NCBI RefSeq assembly: GCF_011075055.1 | Contig: NC_058145.1 | Span: forward strand, 4,311,228-4,375,227 | Source: Mangifera indica | Taxonomy: Eukaryota > Streptophyta > Magnoliopsida > Sapindales > Anacardiaceae | Reading direction: 5' to 3' | DNA length: 64,000 nt | Part shown: one piece after another, positions 11,215 through 22,200 of the stretch | Position numbering within the stretch: position 1 is the stretch's first letter | Layout of the letters: every line of letters starts with the position of its first letter | The notes under the pieces: generated by a model | Database searches by the model: none | What the model was told of the DNA's origin: nothing | What the model saw: only the letters and a program-made list of their open reading frames with translations | Program-made: the position numbers and the translations under genes

Positions 11215-12558
11215 TTAGAAAATTTGGAGCCTTTGTTCCTCATATGGAAAAGACTTGGAATGCAGTGCTCTTCTAATCACTAACATCTCTCCTTTATCAG
11301 CCCTTTGCATGACCTCCTCTTCTTCTTCTTCGACAACTCCATCTTTATGGTTATAATCTTTATTTTCTTCATCTTCTTGAAGAGATTCTTCAATAACTTG
11401 AATCTCCATCAATGACAAAGTTCTTCTATTTGGGCATTCGACTTGGAAGTGTCTATAACCTTGGTATTTGAAACACTTTTAATTAGAGAGATCAAGTTTC
11501 CTATCTTTGGTTTGTTCTTGCTAGGTTTTACCATATTTTCTTTCCCTTTCTCCTTGGAAATGGTTTTGACAACCTTATAGTTGGATGAGGAACCCTTTTG
11601 AAAGGTGGTTCCCTTGTTGAAATGAGGACTTTTGGAGAATGAAGTCCCTTTGGTAAATGGCTTGGCAACCGTGGACTTTATGACATTTTTTTGCTTCTCC
11701 ACCTTAATAGCCAACATACAAACATCTTCAAAAGTGCAATTAGTTGCAACTCCACCATATAAGCAATGTCTTGGTTTAAGCCACCAATGAATCTTGCAAT
11801 AGTTTGTTCTTTCACTTTCGACAGCTCACTCCTCATTAATAGCTTCTCAAACTCCCTTATATAATGCTCTACTCCATCACTTCCCTTCTTAAGGGTGTGT
11901 AGCTTGAGGTAAAGATTTTGTTTATGGTTATTCAAAAGGAATCTTCTCTTTATAAGCTTCTTTAGTTTCTCCCAAGATCACACTATTTCTTTACCATCTT
12001 TTTCCCTTTGCTTCTTGAGATTTTCCTATCACAAGGATGCATAATCCTTGAATTTTAAGATGACAAACTTACATTTCTTCTCATTTGAATAACTTTTATA
12101 TTCAAAAACTCTCTTTATAACATGTAACTAATCAATAAAATCATTTGGACTCATGCTCCATTCAAATTCCATAATTTCAATCTTTAAGCCCCTATCATCA
12201 TCTTTTTCTCTCCTAGGTGACCTCTCTTGTTCTTCCTCACTTGAGTTATCATGAATTATCAATTTCTCTCTAGTATGTCTAGAAAAAGGAGGGGAAGGTC
12301 TAATATGTCTTCTTGGTTGATGTAGTAGGGTTAGTTGAGGTGGAGGAGGGGGTATTTAGCTTTGTGTTGAAGTTTGGAGTTGTGATAAGGTGCCCGACTT
12401 TGAGTGAAGGTCAAGTCTCTCATCGTTTGCATCATTTGATTCATTTGGTCCCTAATAGCCTTAAGTTCTCTTTTGACCTCTTCTTTTAATGCCATGTGGA
12501 CAAATTCCAAAGGTTGAGGAGGTAAGGAGGATGAGGATGAAATTTTTTTATGGGACAT
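11215..12558 (-). pseudogene. gag of the outer Gypsy element, broken
   Basis: The frame starts with ATG at 12558 (MSHKKISSSSS), followed by KAIRDQMNQMMQTMRDL and, after a break, the capsid-like part at 11935-11678 (KLHTLKKGSDGVEHYIREFEK, ARFIGGLNQDIA). The zinc knuckle near 11440-11480 reads CFKYQGYRHFQVEC: the second Cys of the CCHC box is Tyr, and a stop lies immediately before it. An acidic run is encoded at about 11320-11350. Gag would form the particle that carries the element RNA. Confidence 0.8.
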
Positions 12559-12767
12559 TTTTCGTAATGGTTAGTAGGTAAAGACTAATAGTTATAAGTG
12601 TTTAAAAGGTTGAGGAGAGTATTGGTAAGTGTTTAGGTTAAGAAAGGTTTGTGTTTTAGGCAAATTAAGGTTTTGTGAATAGTAACTTTATGGTAAACAG
12701 TAAATTTCGGTCGTAAACAGTAACTCTGGGAAGAAGATTATAGTCAACAAATCATAAAAACAGCCTA

Positions 12768-12780
12768 GGCTCTGATACCA
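12768..12780 (-). other. primer binding site of the outer Gypsy element
   Basis: TGGTATCAGAGCC on the minus strand, complementary to the 3' end of plant initiator tRNA-Met, separated by 2 nt from the LTR edge at 12783. Confidence 0.8.
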
Positions 12781-12782
12781 AA

Positions 12783-13491
12783 TGGTGTATTTCCATCAAA
12801 ACAATACAACAATACACAAACTCAATTCTAGAAATTACTATTCATTTAACACAATAATAATTTTTCTTTCAATTTTAACTAATCAAATGACCTCCAAATC
12901 ATGCAAATTATATATCATTGGAAAAAACATTCAAAGAGCTTTCTAACAGTTATAATGTCAACCATAACTCAATCAACAAGGCATTCAAAACTAGCTTCAA
13001 AGTTTGCTAGAAAAAAACTGAAAATTGCAAAACCATACACTGTAAACAGTACTTGAGACATATAACACACATTCAAATCTTCATACTTTGGATTTCAAGG
13101 GTAACAAGAAATTAACCAAGGCATAAAGGAAAGTTCCACCAACCTTGGGATTTTCCACCACCAATTTTTCCTCCAAGATGAATTGGATAAAGAAACAAAC
13201 AAAAAAAAGTTAATAAAGCTTTGCTTGAAATTTTCACTATCAAAGGAGTCTAAAGTTTACAAGTGAAAAAACCACACTTATATATAAGAGGAAGTGGTAG
13301 CAAAGTGAGCATTCATAGGCCATTAATTAGACAAGTAATCTATGACCTTAATTTAAGCTTAGCCAATCAAATAAACTAATGTCATACCATATTAATGAAG
13401 AAAATGACAAAAGGGAACAACTTTTCCGTAAAAAGTGGAACTATGTCCACCAACTACAGTTACTTGCTTCCTCTTTAGTTGTAATTCAACT
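12783..13491 (-). repeat. 5' LTR of the outer Gypsy element, first segment
   Basis: 709 bp of the LTR lie here, up to and including one copy of the target duplication CAACT (13487-13491). The remaining 299 bp are at 17575-17873, after the inner element. Confidence 0.88.
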
Positions 13492-14518
13492 TGGTGCATA
13501 TCCATCAAGGCAATGCAACAATTCACAAACTCAAATCTGGAAATTAATGTTCATATGGCACAACAACACTTTGTCTTCCAATTTAACCAATCAAATGACC
13601 TCCAAAACATACAAAGTATAGATCATTAGAAAGGGTATTCAAAGAGCTTTCTAATGGTATATTATAACAATCACAACTCAACCAACAAGGCATGCAAAAC
13701 TTGTTTCAAAGTTTGATGACAAAATCTGAAAATGGCAAAATCACACACTGTGAACAGTATCCGGGCATACCACACACATTCACACTTTAGATTTCAAGGG
13801 TAACAAGAAAGTTAACCAAGGCATAAAGGAAATTTCCACCAACCTTGGGGTCTTCCACCACCAATTCTTCCTCCAAGATGAATTGGATAAAGGAAAAAAC
13901 AACTAAAGAAAAGCTACAAAGCTTTACTTGAATATTTCATTATCAAAGAAGTCTAGCCTTTACAAGTGAAAATCCACTTTCATATAGAAGAGTAAGTGGT
14001 GGCAAAAATTGGGCATTAATTTAACATGGAAGCTTTTCCCTTCATTTAAGCTTAACCATTCATTCAATACTAAGACCATACCATATTAATTAAAGAAAAC
14101 AACAAAAGGGAACAACTTTTCCCTAAAAGGTGGAACTATGTCCACCAACTAAAGTTACTTGTTTCCCTTTTAGTTGTAATCCAACTAAATAGGCTTTGAA
14201 CACCTTTTTGGGCTTCAAAATGGAGTGATGGATGGTTGTAACTTCACTTGGGCTTCTCAAAATGATGCTTGGACGTTTGAACCATTGATGGACTTCAAAA
14301 GTTGCACTTTTGGATCAATTGGAGCAAGCTATTCATTTGGACCTTGGGTGGATGTAATAAGACTATATCCAAAAGTGGTTTTGGGTCAAAATCAAAGGTG
14401 CAATGCTTCCTTTGGCTTGGGATTTTCTGGAACTTTATTCTTCTTGGCTTTAAAGGTTGCATGAAGACTTAAGGATGACTTGGAACCCAAAAATGACAAT
14501 GGAGCCGCATATACATCA
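13492..14518 (-). repeat. 3' LTR of the inner Gypsy element
   Basis: 1027 bp, TG...CA. It pairs with 16544-17569. The purine-rich tract (GGGGAGGA on the minus strand) directly abuts its inner edge at 14519. Confidence 0.9.
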
Positions 14519-14569
14519 TCCTCCCCGAGTTGAGAAGGATTTGCCCTCAAATCTTCAAGATGGCTACCC

Positions 14570-15168
14570 TCAATTTGCTAACCATTCATAAACAAGCTCT
14601 CTTTCTTGACTTCTTTTCCCTTAGTAGCTCTATGTACTTGTTGTGGACTAAGAGGAGTTAAAGTGATAGTCTTGCCATTGAATTTAAAGGAGTAAGTGTT
14701 CTTCTTGCCATCGTGCTTCACTTCCCTATCAAATTGTCATGGTCTTCCCAACAACAAGTGACAAGCATCCATAGGAATCACATCACACAAAATCTCATCA
14801 CTATAATGCTTACCAATGGAGAAGGAAATAAGCATTTGTTTGGCTACTTGGAGGCTGGTCTCATTGCTTAACCATTAGAGCTTGTATGGTTGAGGATGAG
14901 GTATGGTAGGTAATCAAAGTTTTTCCACTAAGGTAGATGAAGCTACATTGGCACAACTTCCACTATCTACAATTAAAGAACACACTTTATCTTCAATGGT
15001 GCACCTTGATTGGAAAATGTGGAGTCTTTACTCTTCATGAGGAAGAGGCTTGGCATGCAATGCTTTTCTAATCACTAACATCTCTCCTTCATCAGCTCAT
15101 TGTAGAATTTTTTCTTCTTCCTTGTTGGCTTCATCACTTTCATGGCTGGAAACTTCACTTTCTTCTTC
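14570..15168 (-). pseudogene. aspartic protease of the inner Gypsy element
   Basis: The minus strand around 14940-15000 encodes VCSLIVDSGSCANVAS with an intact DSG active site, followed by IPHPQPYKL and MDACHLLLGRP. Several single stops interrupt it (for example after EKL and in the short linker MNG-stop-QIEG). The frame then passes straight into SHLEDLRANPSQ, which in the outer element is the C-terminal tail of integrase. The region therefore records a deletion of about 2.7 kb relative to the outer element. Confidence 0.75.
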
Positions 15169-16358
15169 TTATTGATTAGACTCTTCAATTGCTTGTATCT
15201 CTATCAAGGATAAAACTCTCCTATTAAGGCATTCAGCTTGGAAGTGTCTATAGCCTTGGCATTTAAAGCACTTTTTGTTGGAGAGGTTGGTCTTCACTAT
15301 ATTAGGCTTGTCCTTAGTTGGTTCCATCATTTGTTCCTTGCCTTTCTCCTTGGAAGAAGAATCAACAACATTTGTGTAGGATGGGGAACCTTTATGGAAG
15401 GTAGTTCCCTTGTTGAAAGGAGGACTTTTGTAGAATGAAGTTCCTTTGGTAAATGGCTTGGCAACCATAGACTTCATGGCCTTCTTTTGCTTCTCCACCT
15501 TAATAGCCAACTTACAAACATCTTTAAAGGTGCAATATGGTTGCAATTCTACCATATGAGCAATGTCTTGGTTTAAACCACCAATGAATCTTGCAATGGT
15601 TTGCTCTTTCACTTCTGGCAGCTCACTTCTCATTAATAACTTCTCAAACTCCCTTATGTAATGCTCTACTCCATCACTTCCTTGCTTAAGGGTGTGTAGC
15701 TTGAGGCAAAGATCTTGTTTATGGTTGTCCGGAAGGAATCTTCTCTTCATAAGCTTCTTTAGTTTCTCCCATTATCTCACTCTCTCTTTACCATCCCTTT
15801 CCCTTTACCTTTTAAGATTTTCCCACCACAAGGATGCATAATCTTGAATTTTAAGATGACAAGTTTACATTTCTTCTCATCCGAATAGCCTTTATATTCA
15901 AAAACTCTCTCAATAATAGCATGTAACCAATCAACAAAATCATCTAGACTCATGTTCCCTTCGAATTCTGGAATTTCAATCCTTAAACCCCTATCATCAT
16001 CCTTTTCTCTCCTAGGTGGCCTCTCTTGTTCTTCCTCACTTGAATAATCATGAAGCATCAATTCCTCCCTATGATGTCTAGGAGGAGGAGGGGAAGGTCT
16101 AATATGTCTTCTTGGTTGATATAGTTGGGTCGGGTGAGGTGGAGGAGGGGGTATTTGGCTTTGTGTTGAAGTTTGGGGCTGTGATAAGGGTGCCCGACTT
16201 TGAGTGAGGGTCAAGTCTCTCATCATTTGCATCATTTGATTCATTTGGTCCTTAATGGCCTTAAGTTCTCATTTGACCTCTTCTTTTAATGCCATGTGAG
16301 TAAATTCCCAAGGATGAGGAGGTGAGGAGGATGAGGATGAAGTTCTTTTATGAGACAT
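15169..16358 (-). pseudogene. gag of the inner Gypsy element, nearly complete
   Basis: Starts with ATG at 16358 (MSHKRTSSSSSSPP). It contains a Pro/Gln-rich segment (PPPPHPTQLYQP), LRIEIPEFEG, then the capsid core KLHTLKQGSDGVEHYIREFEK and ARFIGGLNQDIAHMVELQPY, and an intact CCHC zinc knuckle (CFKCQGYRHFQAEC, about 15240-15280). It ends at 15169. Breaks seen are a TGA after EEVK near 16270 and a frame change plus a TAA near 15770. Compared with the outer copy it is much less damaged; the intact knuckle and protease motif fit a copy that moved more recently. Confidence 0.82.
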
Positions 16359-16528
16359 TTGTGGTAGTGGCTAGTAGGTAAAGGTTAATGGTTATAAGTG
16401 TTTAAAGGTTGGGGTGAGTATTGGTAAGTGTTTAGGTTAAGGAAGGTTTGTGTTTAAGGCAAAATAAGTTTTTGTGAACAGTATCTCCGGGAGATAGAAA
16501 TCACTCAACAAATCACACAAACAATCTA

Positions 16529-16541
16529 GGCTCTGATACCA
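16529..16541 (-). other. primer binding site of the inner Gypsy element
   Basis: TGGTATCAGAGCC on the minus strand, identical to the outer element's site and with the same 2-nt spacing to the LTR at 16544. Confidence 0.82.
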
Positions 16542-16543
16542 AA

Positions 16544-17569
16544 TGGTGCATATCCATCAAGGCAATGCAACAATTCACAAACTCAAATTTGGAAATTAAT
16601 GTTCATATGGCACAACAGCACTTTGTCTTCCAATTTAACCAATCAAATGACCTCCAAAACATACAAAGTATAGATCATTGGAAAGGGTATTCAAAGAGCT
16701 TTCTAATGGTATATTATAGAAATCATAACTCAACCAACAAGGCATGCAAAACTTGTTTCAAAGTTTGATGACAAAATTTGAAAATGGCAAAATCACACAC
16801 TGTGAATAGTATCCGGGCATACCACACACATTCACACTTTGAATTTCAAGGGTAATAAGAAAGTTAACCAAGGCATAAAAGAAATTTCCACCAACCTTGG
16901 GTCTTCCACCACCAATTCTTCCTCCAAGATGAATTGGATAAAGGAAAAAGCAACTAAAGAAAAGCTACAAAGCTTTACTTGAATATTTCATTATCAAAGA
17001 AGTCTAGCCTTTACAAGTGAAAATCCACTTTCATATACAAGAGCAAGTGGTGGCAAAAATTGGGCATTAATTTGACATGGAAGCTTTTCCCTTCATTTAA
17101 GCTTAATCATTCATTCAATACTAAGACCATACCATATTAATTAAAGAAAACAACAAAAGGGAACAACTTTTCCCTAAAAGGTGGAACTATGTCCACCAAC
17201 TAAAGTTACTTGTTTCCCTTTTAGTTACAATCCAACTAAATGGGCTTTGAACACCTTTTTGGGCTTCAAAATGGAGTGATGGATGGTTGTAACTTCACTT
17301 GGGCTTCTCAAAATGATGCTTGGACGTTTGAACCATTGATGGACTTCAAAAGTTGCACTTTTGGATCAATTGGAGCAAGCTATTCATTTGGACCTTGGGC
17401 GGATGTAATAAGACTATATCCAAAAGTGGTTTTGGGCCAAAATCGAAGGTGCAATGCTTCCTTTGGCTTGGGATTTGCTGGAACTTCATTCTTCTTGGCT
17501 TCAAAGGTTGCATGGAGACTTAAGGATGACTTGGAACCCAAAAATGACAATGGAGCCGCATATACATCA
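16544..17569 (-). repeat. 5' LTR of the inner Gypsy element
   Basis: 1026 bp, starting TGGTGCATATCC and ending ATATACATCA, followed by the second CAACT duplication. Confidence 0.9.
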
Positions 17570-17574
17570 CAACT

Positions 17575-17873
17575 AAATGGGCTTCATGGCATCTTGGGGT
17601 CCAATTTAAGTGATGGATGGCTACCTCATCTACTTAGGCTTCAAAGTGGGCTTGTAGTTGGCTTCTTAGACTCATTTCAGCTTTCATTTCATTAAGGTCT
17701 TGGATACAAGTAATAAGAGTGCACTCAAAAGTAAAGTTGGGCCAACTTGGAGATGGCAAAGGTTCTTTGGGCTTGCATGGAGTTTTCCCTCATTCCCTTC
17801 ATTAGCTTAGGTTGAATGGTGCATGGCTAAAAACTTGGGGGTCAAAAATATTGAAGTGGTCGGAGATACATCA
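17575..17873 (-). repeat. 5' LTR of the outer Gypsy element, second segment
   Basis: Resumes at AAATGGGCTTCATGG exactly where the first segment stops at 13491 and ends GAGATACATCA. The match to 7766-8063 is clear. Confidence 0.88.
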
Positions 17874-17952
17874 AAAACAAAACTATTTCAACTCTAATAT
17901 TAAAAAAAAAAAAAGCTTAATAAGATAAGTGGAGTATGAATGAAATTATCTC

Positions 17953-18350
17953 TCATGCATAAACTCAAAATCTAAGACAACGTGCATAATATACAAAGTC
18001 TTAGAATACATAAATGACATAACATAATAAAACCCAATCCCTCCTCATGCGACTAACTCTTATGATTCTCGCTCATCCTGCTATGTCCTATCTAAAAAAC
18101 AATTAAAAGAAACATATAATATTAAGTACTTACTATATATATAAGCAATTTCATGCATAAACTCAAAATCTAAGACATCGTGAATGAGCATAAATACAAA
18201 GTCTTAAAATACATAAATGATATAACATAATAAAACCTAGTCCCTCCTCATGCAACTAATTTTAATAAGTCTCACTTATCTTGTCACCTTGTAATTCATC
18301 TCTTATCTATAAAACAATTAAAAAGAAAACATAATATTAAACACTTAATA
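17953..18350. repeat. two-copy tandem duplication, period 198 bp
   Basis: TCATGCATAAACTCAAAATC at 17953 recurs at 18151. Both copies continue through AATACAAAGTCTT-like, ATAACATAATAAAACC and TCCCTCCTCATGC blocks to an ACAATTAAAA-rich end. No coding is seen. Confidence 0.75.
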
Positions 18351-19299
18351 AATAAATGATTTATCAAGTACTTTCACATTCACACAATTCATTTTAAAAC
18401 TAATAGTTTCTTTTCTTATATCTATTGTATTTATGCACCTTTTCTTTTTAAGGCATATCAAAAGTTACTATAATATATTAAGTGTATCACACAATACAAT
18501 ATATTACCGTAAAAGTTACTATGATATATTAAGTGTATCAAATGTTCAAACACCCACTTATGACGTAATTTATGTGAGGAAGAGGGCAATCGAGGTCTGG
18601 TGACAATGAATCATCACCGAAGAGAAGAGTAAAAAAACTCTATAGAAAAAATGGTCACTTTTCAAATTGTATATAGGGGAGGAAATTGTGAAATTTTTAA
18701 ATTTGGAGAAGGAAATATTATAAAACTTTTTAAATTTTTAAATTTTTTGGTAAATAATGATTTTAACTCTCATTCTAATTGAAATTTTTAACAAAAATTA
18801 GATTTTGAATGAGTGTTTTAGTTTTTGAAATCTCATATATGTGTACTTGTCTTTGTATTAAAACTTAGGTTGAAAATAATTTTTTGACTGAAAAAGACAT
18901 ACGATACGATAAATTAAGTTTGAATAATATTATATGTATATATTTTTAAATATATAATTAAATGTATAAATGATATATATATTAATAAAATAACACATAA
19001 TTTATATATCCAAATATATAATCAAAATGTTAAGACCTAATTCAATTGATCAAGTTTTAGCTCTGGATTGACACCCCCACTTCAATCCTTCTGATCTAAG
19101 TGAAAAAGGGGCACATTTAAAATCTATCTCAATTCCTCAACGCCGCGCACTTGATGTATATTTCTACAAATTCTTTCACTTTCTCTCGATAACGCTGTCA
19201 CTTGAACACTCTACAGTGTTTCCACTCATTAAGCTTTACAAACTTTACTAATAACTCTCAGGGCACGCACGCGCATTGCATGACTTGGCAGTAACGGTC
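18351..19299. other. intergenic DNA upstream of the cornichon gene, including its probable promoter and 5' UTR
   Basis: AT-rich DNA with no coding region. The part from about 19070 is less AT-rich and leads into the cornichon start codon, so promoter and leader are presumably here; no single TATA box can be assigned with confidence. A short block at 18540-18760 (GGGGAGGAAATTGTGAAA) resembles arms of the foldback family found elsewhere in the window but has no matching end. Confidence 0.4.
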
Positions 19300-22200
19300 A
19301 TGGCCGTAGCATGGAGTCTTCTATTTTGGCTTCTCATGTTTGTGATGAACTTGGCCTTCATCGTTTCAAGTTTCTATCAGGTATTATTAATAATTTATTT
19401 TAATAAATGTTTTTTCTTTCTTTTTTCAAATCTAAATCCGTTTGGACATCGATACTGTACTTTTGGCTACCGAGAGAACTGAGCTATGGAAGGAAAATAG
19501 GGTTTTGGAGTTAAAATTTTTCGGGGTGTGTTTTTGTTTACTTTTCTGGTAACGATCTAACTAAATACTTAACTACGTTTTGTTTGTTATTGTTTTCTGT
19601 TTAAATTATCTTAATCTAGAGATTTTCTACGGTTGCTGAGAAGATTATGAGAATGAAGGAAAAGATAATGGGAAGTTTCAAACCCATAATGTTTTCTTTC
19701 TTCAGTTTCCACAGCTATGAAGCAGTTGAAATTCTATCATTGTAACTGTTTTGTTAATCTAAACTCCAATGCTTAGTGTTGTGTTGATCTAAAGTCTAAT
19801 GCTACTGTGTGATTGCTAAGAGGAAAATAAATAGAGCAGAGATACTTAGTTTTAATTTCGGTTTTCTAGTCAAATTTATGGTCTCTAGTCAAATTTATTT
19901 GACATGGTGCTCGATCTCTGTAGCTTTTGTGCCTAGTGGACTTGGAGGGTGACCAAATGAATCCTTTTGAAGCATCAGCTAGCATCAATTTCTGGGTTGT
20001 AAAAGAGTTTCTTCTGTACGGAGTATTCTCTGTTCTTCTTCTTGTGACAGGGCATTGGCTAATATTTCTCATTACACTTCCCCTTGCTGGCTATCATGCG
20101 CTTCTGTAAGTATTTTATCTCTTTAGTATATAAGGGACTACAGTCATAGAGTGTTTTTCCCCCTCATTTTAAATTGTTATGGTTCCCAGTATTCATCTGC
20201 AGCAATCTTTCTCTTCAAGAATCAAGATTGGTTTGTTGGAAATTTCTCCCTTTCTTAAGATGTGACTGTTGGCATTATCAGTTTTGGTTTAAGGATCATG
20301 CTTGCTAGAGGCCAGACATCAATATGTTGAATTATGAAATATGATGCTATTGATTTAACTTTATTAGTCTATGTTTTGTTAGCACAATAAATTTGATTGG
20401 TTAAGAATTTTGTCCAAAACTCCCAACATTTGTTTTCTCTTGGAAAATACTTGAGCAAAATTAACCTAGTTTCTTTAAATTTGGTGAACGGAAAGTAGCT
20501 ATAATTGTTGCTTAGGTGAAAGTGGCCATCTAAGACCATCTTTATTCTTTTGTATAACCGATCAATTTCCATGCTGGTGACTGGAAATCAAGGACCTATG
20601 TTATTTTAGCTGGCCACTCTGTCCCCTAGGTGATTCTTCCCAGAACTACTATGTCCTGTAATGACTTTCGGAGTAATGAAGCCTCTGATGCATGAATAGA
20701 TGCCCCACTTATCTCCGATCAATCCTCTCATCTTGGACTTCAGCTTAATCAAGGCAAAGTTTTTTGCAACAACAGAATAAAGAAATGAAAAGACACAATA
20801 TCCTTTGCTCCTTAATAGTCATTAGTTGGCCGTGTCCAAAATGACAGTCTGGCAGGGTTTCCATGTAACATCTATTTGGCTACCTTATTTTCTTTTGGTA
20901 AACCATATTACACATTGCTTAAGTTGATGATACTAATTGCCTATTGTCATATACTAGGTCATGTATAACTGTATCTAACAATACCTATGTGGGATTAATT
21001 GTCTACTGTCATAAACTAAGATCTGCAGAAAATTCTACCTCTGAATTCATTGACAAATGCACTGATTGGATTATTTGGTATCACGCTCATTTGGAAGAGG
21101 ACATACCTGGTCAAGTTTGTTCAATTGCCAAAAAGATTTAATTTTGATCTGATTTTCTGGAGCCTTAATCTTTTAATTATATGGCTGATAGCATAAAAAT
21201 AAAAAAAGATTATACAAGTAATAATATAGTGATAAATGAATGGTTTCACTGGAAAGTATGTTGTGGTCTCATAATGAACATGTGATGATTTGACGAATGA
21301 GAATTAAACCTATGTGAGTTTCTACTTGACATAATATGCCTTGTGTCTGTTTAATTTATTCTTGTGGATTCCTGAGAGATTATGGTTCTTTCATAGCTGT
21401 ACTAATTGAATGTTTCAGGTATATGAAGCGTCAGCATCTTATTGATGTCACCGAAGTTTTCAGAAATCTTAAGGTCGAGAAGAATCTTCGACTATTCAAG
21501 CTTGGTTTCTACGTGGTTTTCTTTGTCATAGTGGTGTTCAAGTATGTTGTTTACTTAATACGTAATTATCATGGTTGTTTGTTTTCATACACTTTTTCTC
21601 TATATATCTAACTTGCATTTTTTTTTTTTTCTAATTAATGTTTCACCTGTGGTTGGGTGTAGAATTATTGCTATTGGCAAAATTTTGGTCCACCATTTTG
21701 ATTTTGGAGACATACGCTCCTTTCTAGAATAATTGAGATTGTTGTGTAACTCAATACTACTTTGAAGTACTGCATCATTTGCTCATATGAGGCTCATACT
21801 CCTTTTTTTTTTTTTTTAATTTGACATGCATGAGTTACTTTTCAATATATTTTCATTCATATAATGTTACTTGCTTTTCTTAAATATTTTTACTTGGTTA
21901 TGGATATTCCTAAATTTGAGAATAGCCTACATATTGTACATAATTTCCTTACATTGCTCTTGAAACATGTGAATTCAATAATTAAGGCACTTGGGCTCAG
22001 AAATCTGATAATTATTGGTTTGATATTGCTATGGTAATGAAATGCTCATGAAGAATCTTAAGAATAATATTTATAACTGTTAGAGTTGGTCACTTTAATA
22101 TAACCTTAAATTTTCGGATTAACAATTACTCAACATGGTTGAGACTAGCTTGACTAAGAAGTCTTGTGTTTGAATCCCCATTTCATTCATTTTTTAAATT

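Larger units (their letters stand above)
13492..17569 (-). mobile_element. inner Gypsy element: LTRs with gag and protease only, nested in the outer LTR
   Basis: A 4078-bp element bounded by TGGTGCATATCC and GCATATACATCA and flanked by identical CAACT duplications (13487-13491, 17570-17574). It has two LTRs of about 1.03 kb, a tRNA-Met primer binding site, gag and a protease region on the minus strand. Reverse transcriptase, RNase H and integrase are absent: the protease-linker end is fused directly to the last codons of integrase near 14569-14575. By eye the LTRs differ at about 25-30 of 1026 positions, mostly transitions, so it is younger than the host element, as nesting requires. It could only have moved using enzymes supplied by a related complete element. 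Confidence 0.9.
7072..17873 (-). mobile_element. outer Ty3/Gypsy chromovirus element, old, interrupted by a second element
   Basis: The LTRs at 7072-8063 and 12783-13491 plus 17575-17873 both begin TGGTG and end ATACATCA on the plus strand. Gag, protease, reverse transcriptase, RNase H and integrase follow in Gypsy order on the minus strand. A tRNA-Met primer binding site is at 12768-12780 and a GGGGGGA purine tract abuts the 3' LTR at 8064-8070. The flanking 5 bp are AAAAT (7067-7071) and AAAAC (17874-17878), a likely target duplication with one change. By eye the first 370 bp of the two LTRs differ at roughly 9 percent of sites. The integrase C-terminus and tRNA-Met primer suggest a CRM- or Reina-like chromovirus; the clade is uncertain. 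Confidence 0.88.

Noticed and set aside
17240..17695. Open frame of 151 codons on the plus strand
   Set aside because: It is antisense to the elements, lies in LTR DNA and crosses the junction between inner and outer LTR; the matching LTR copy at 14225 is interrupted. Chance open frame.
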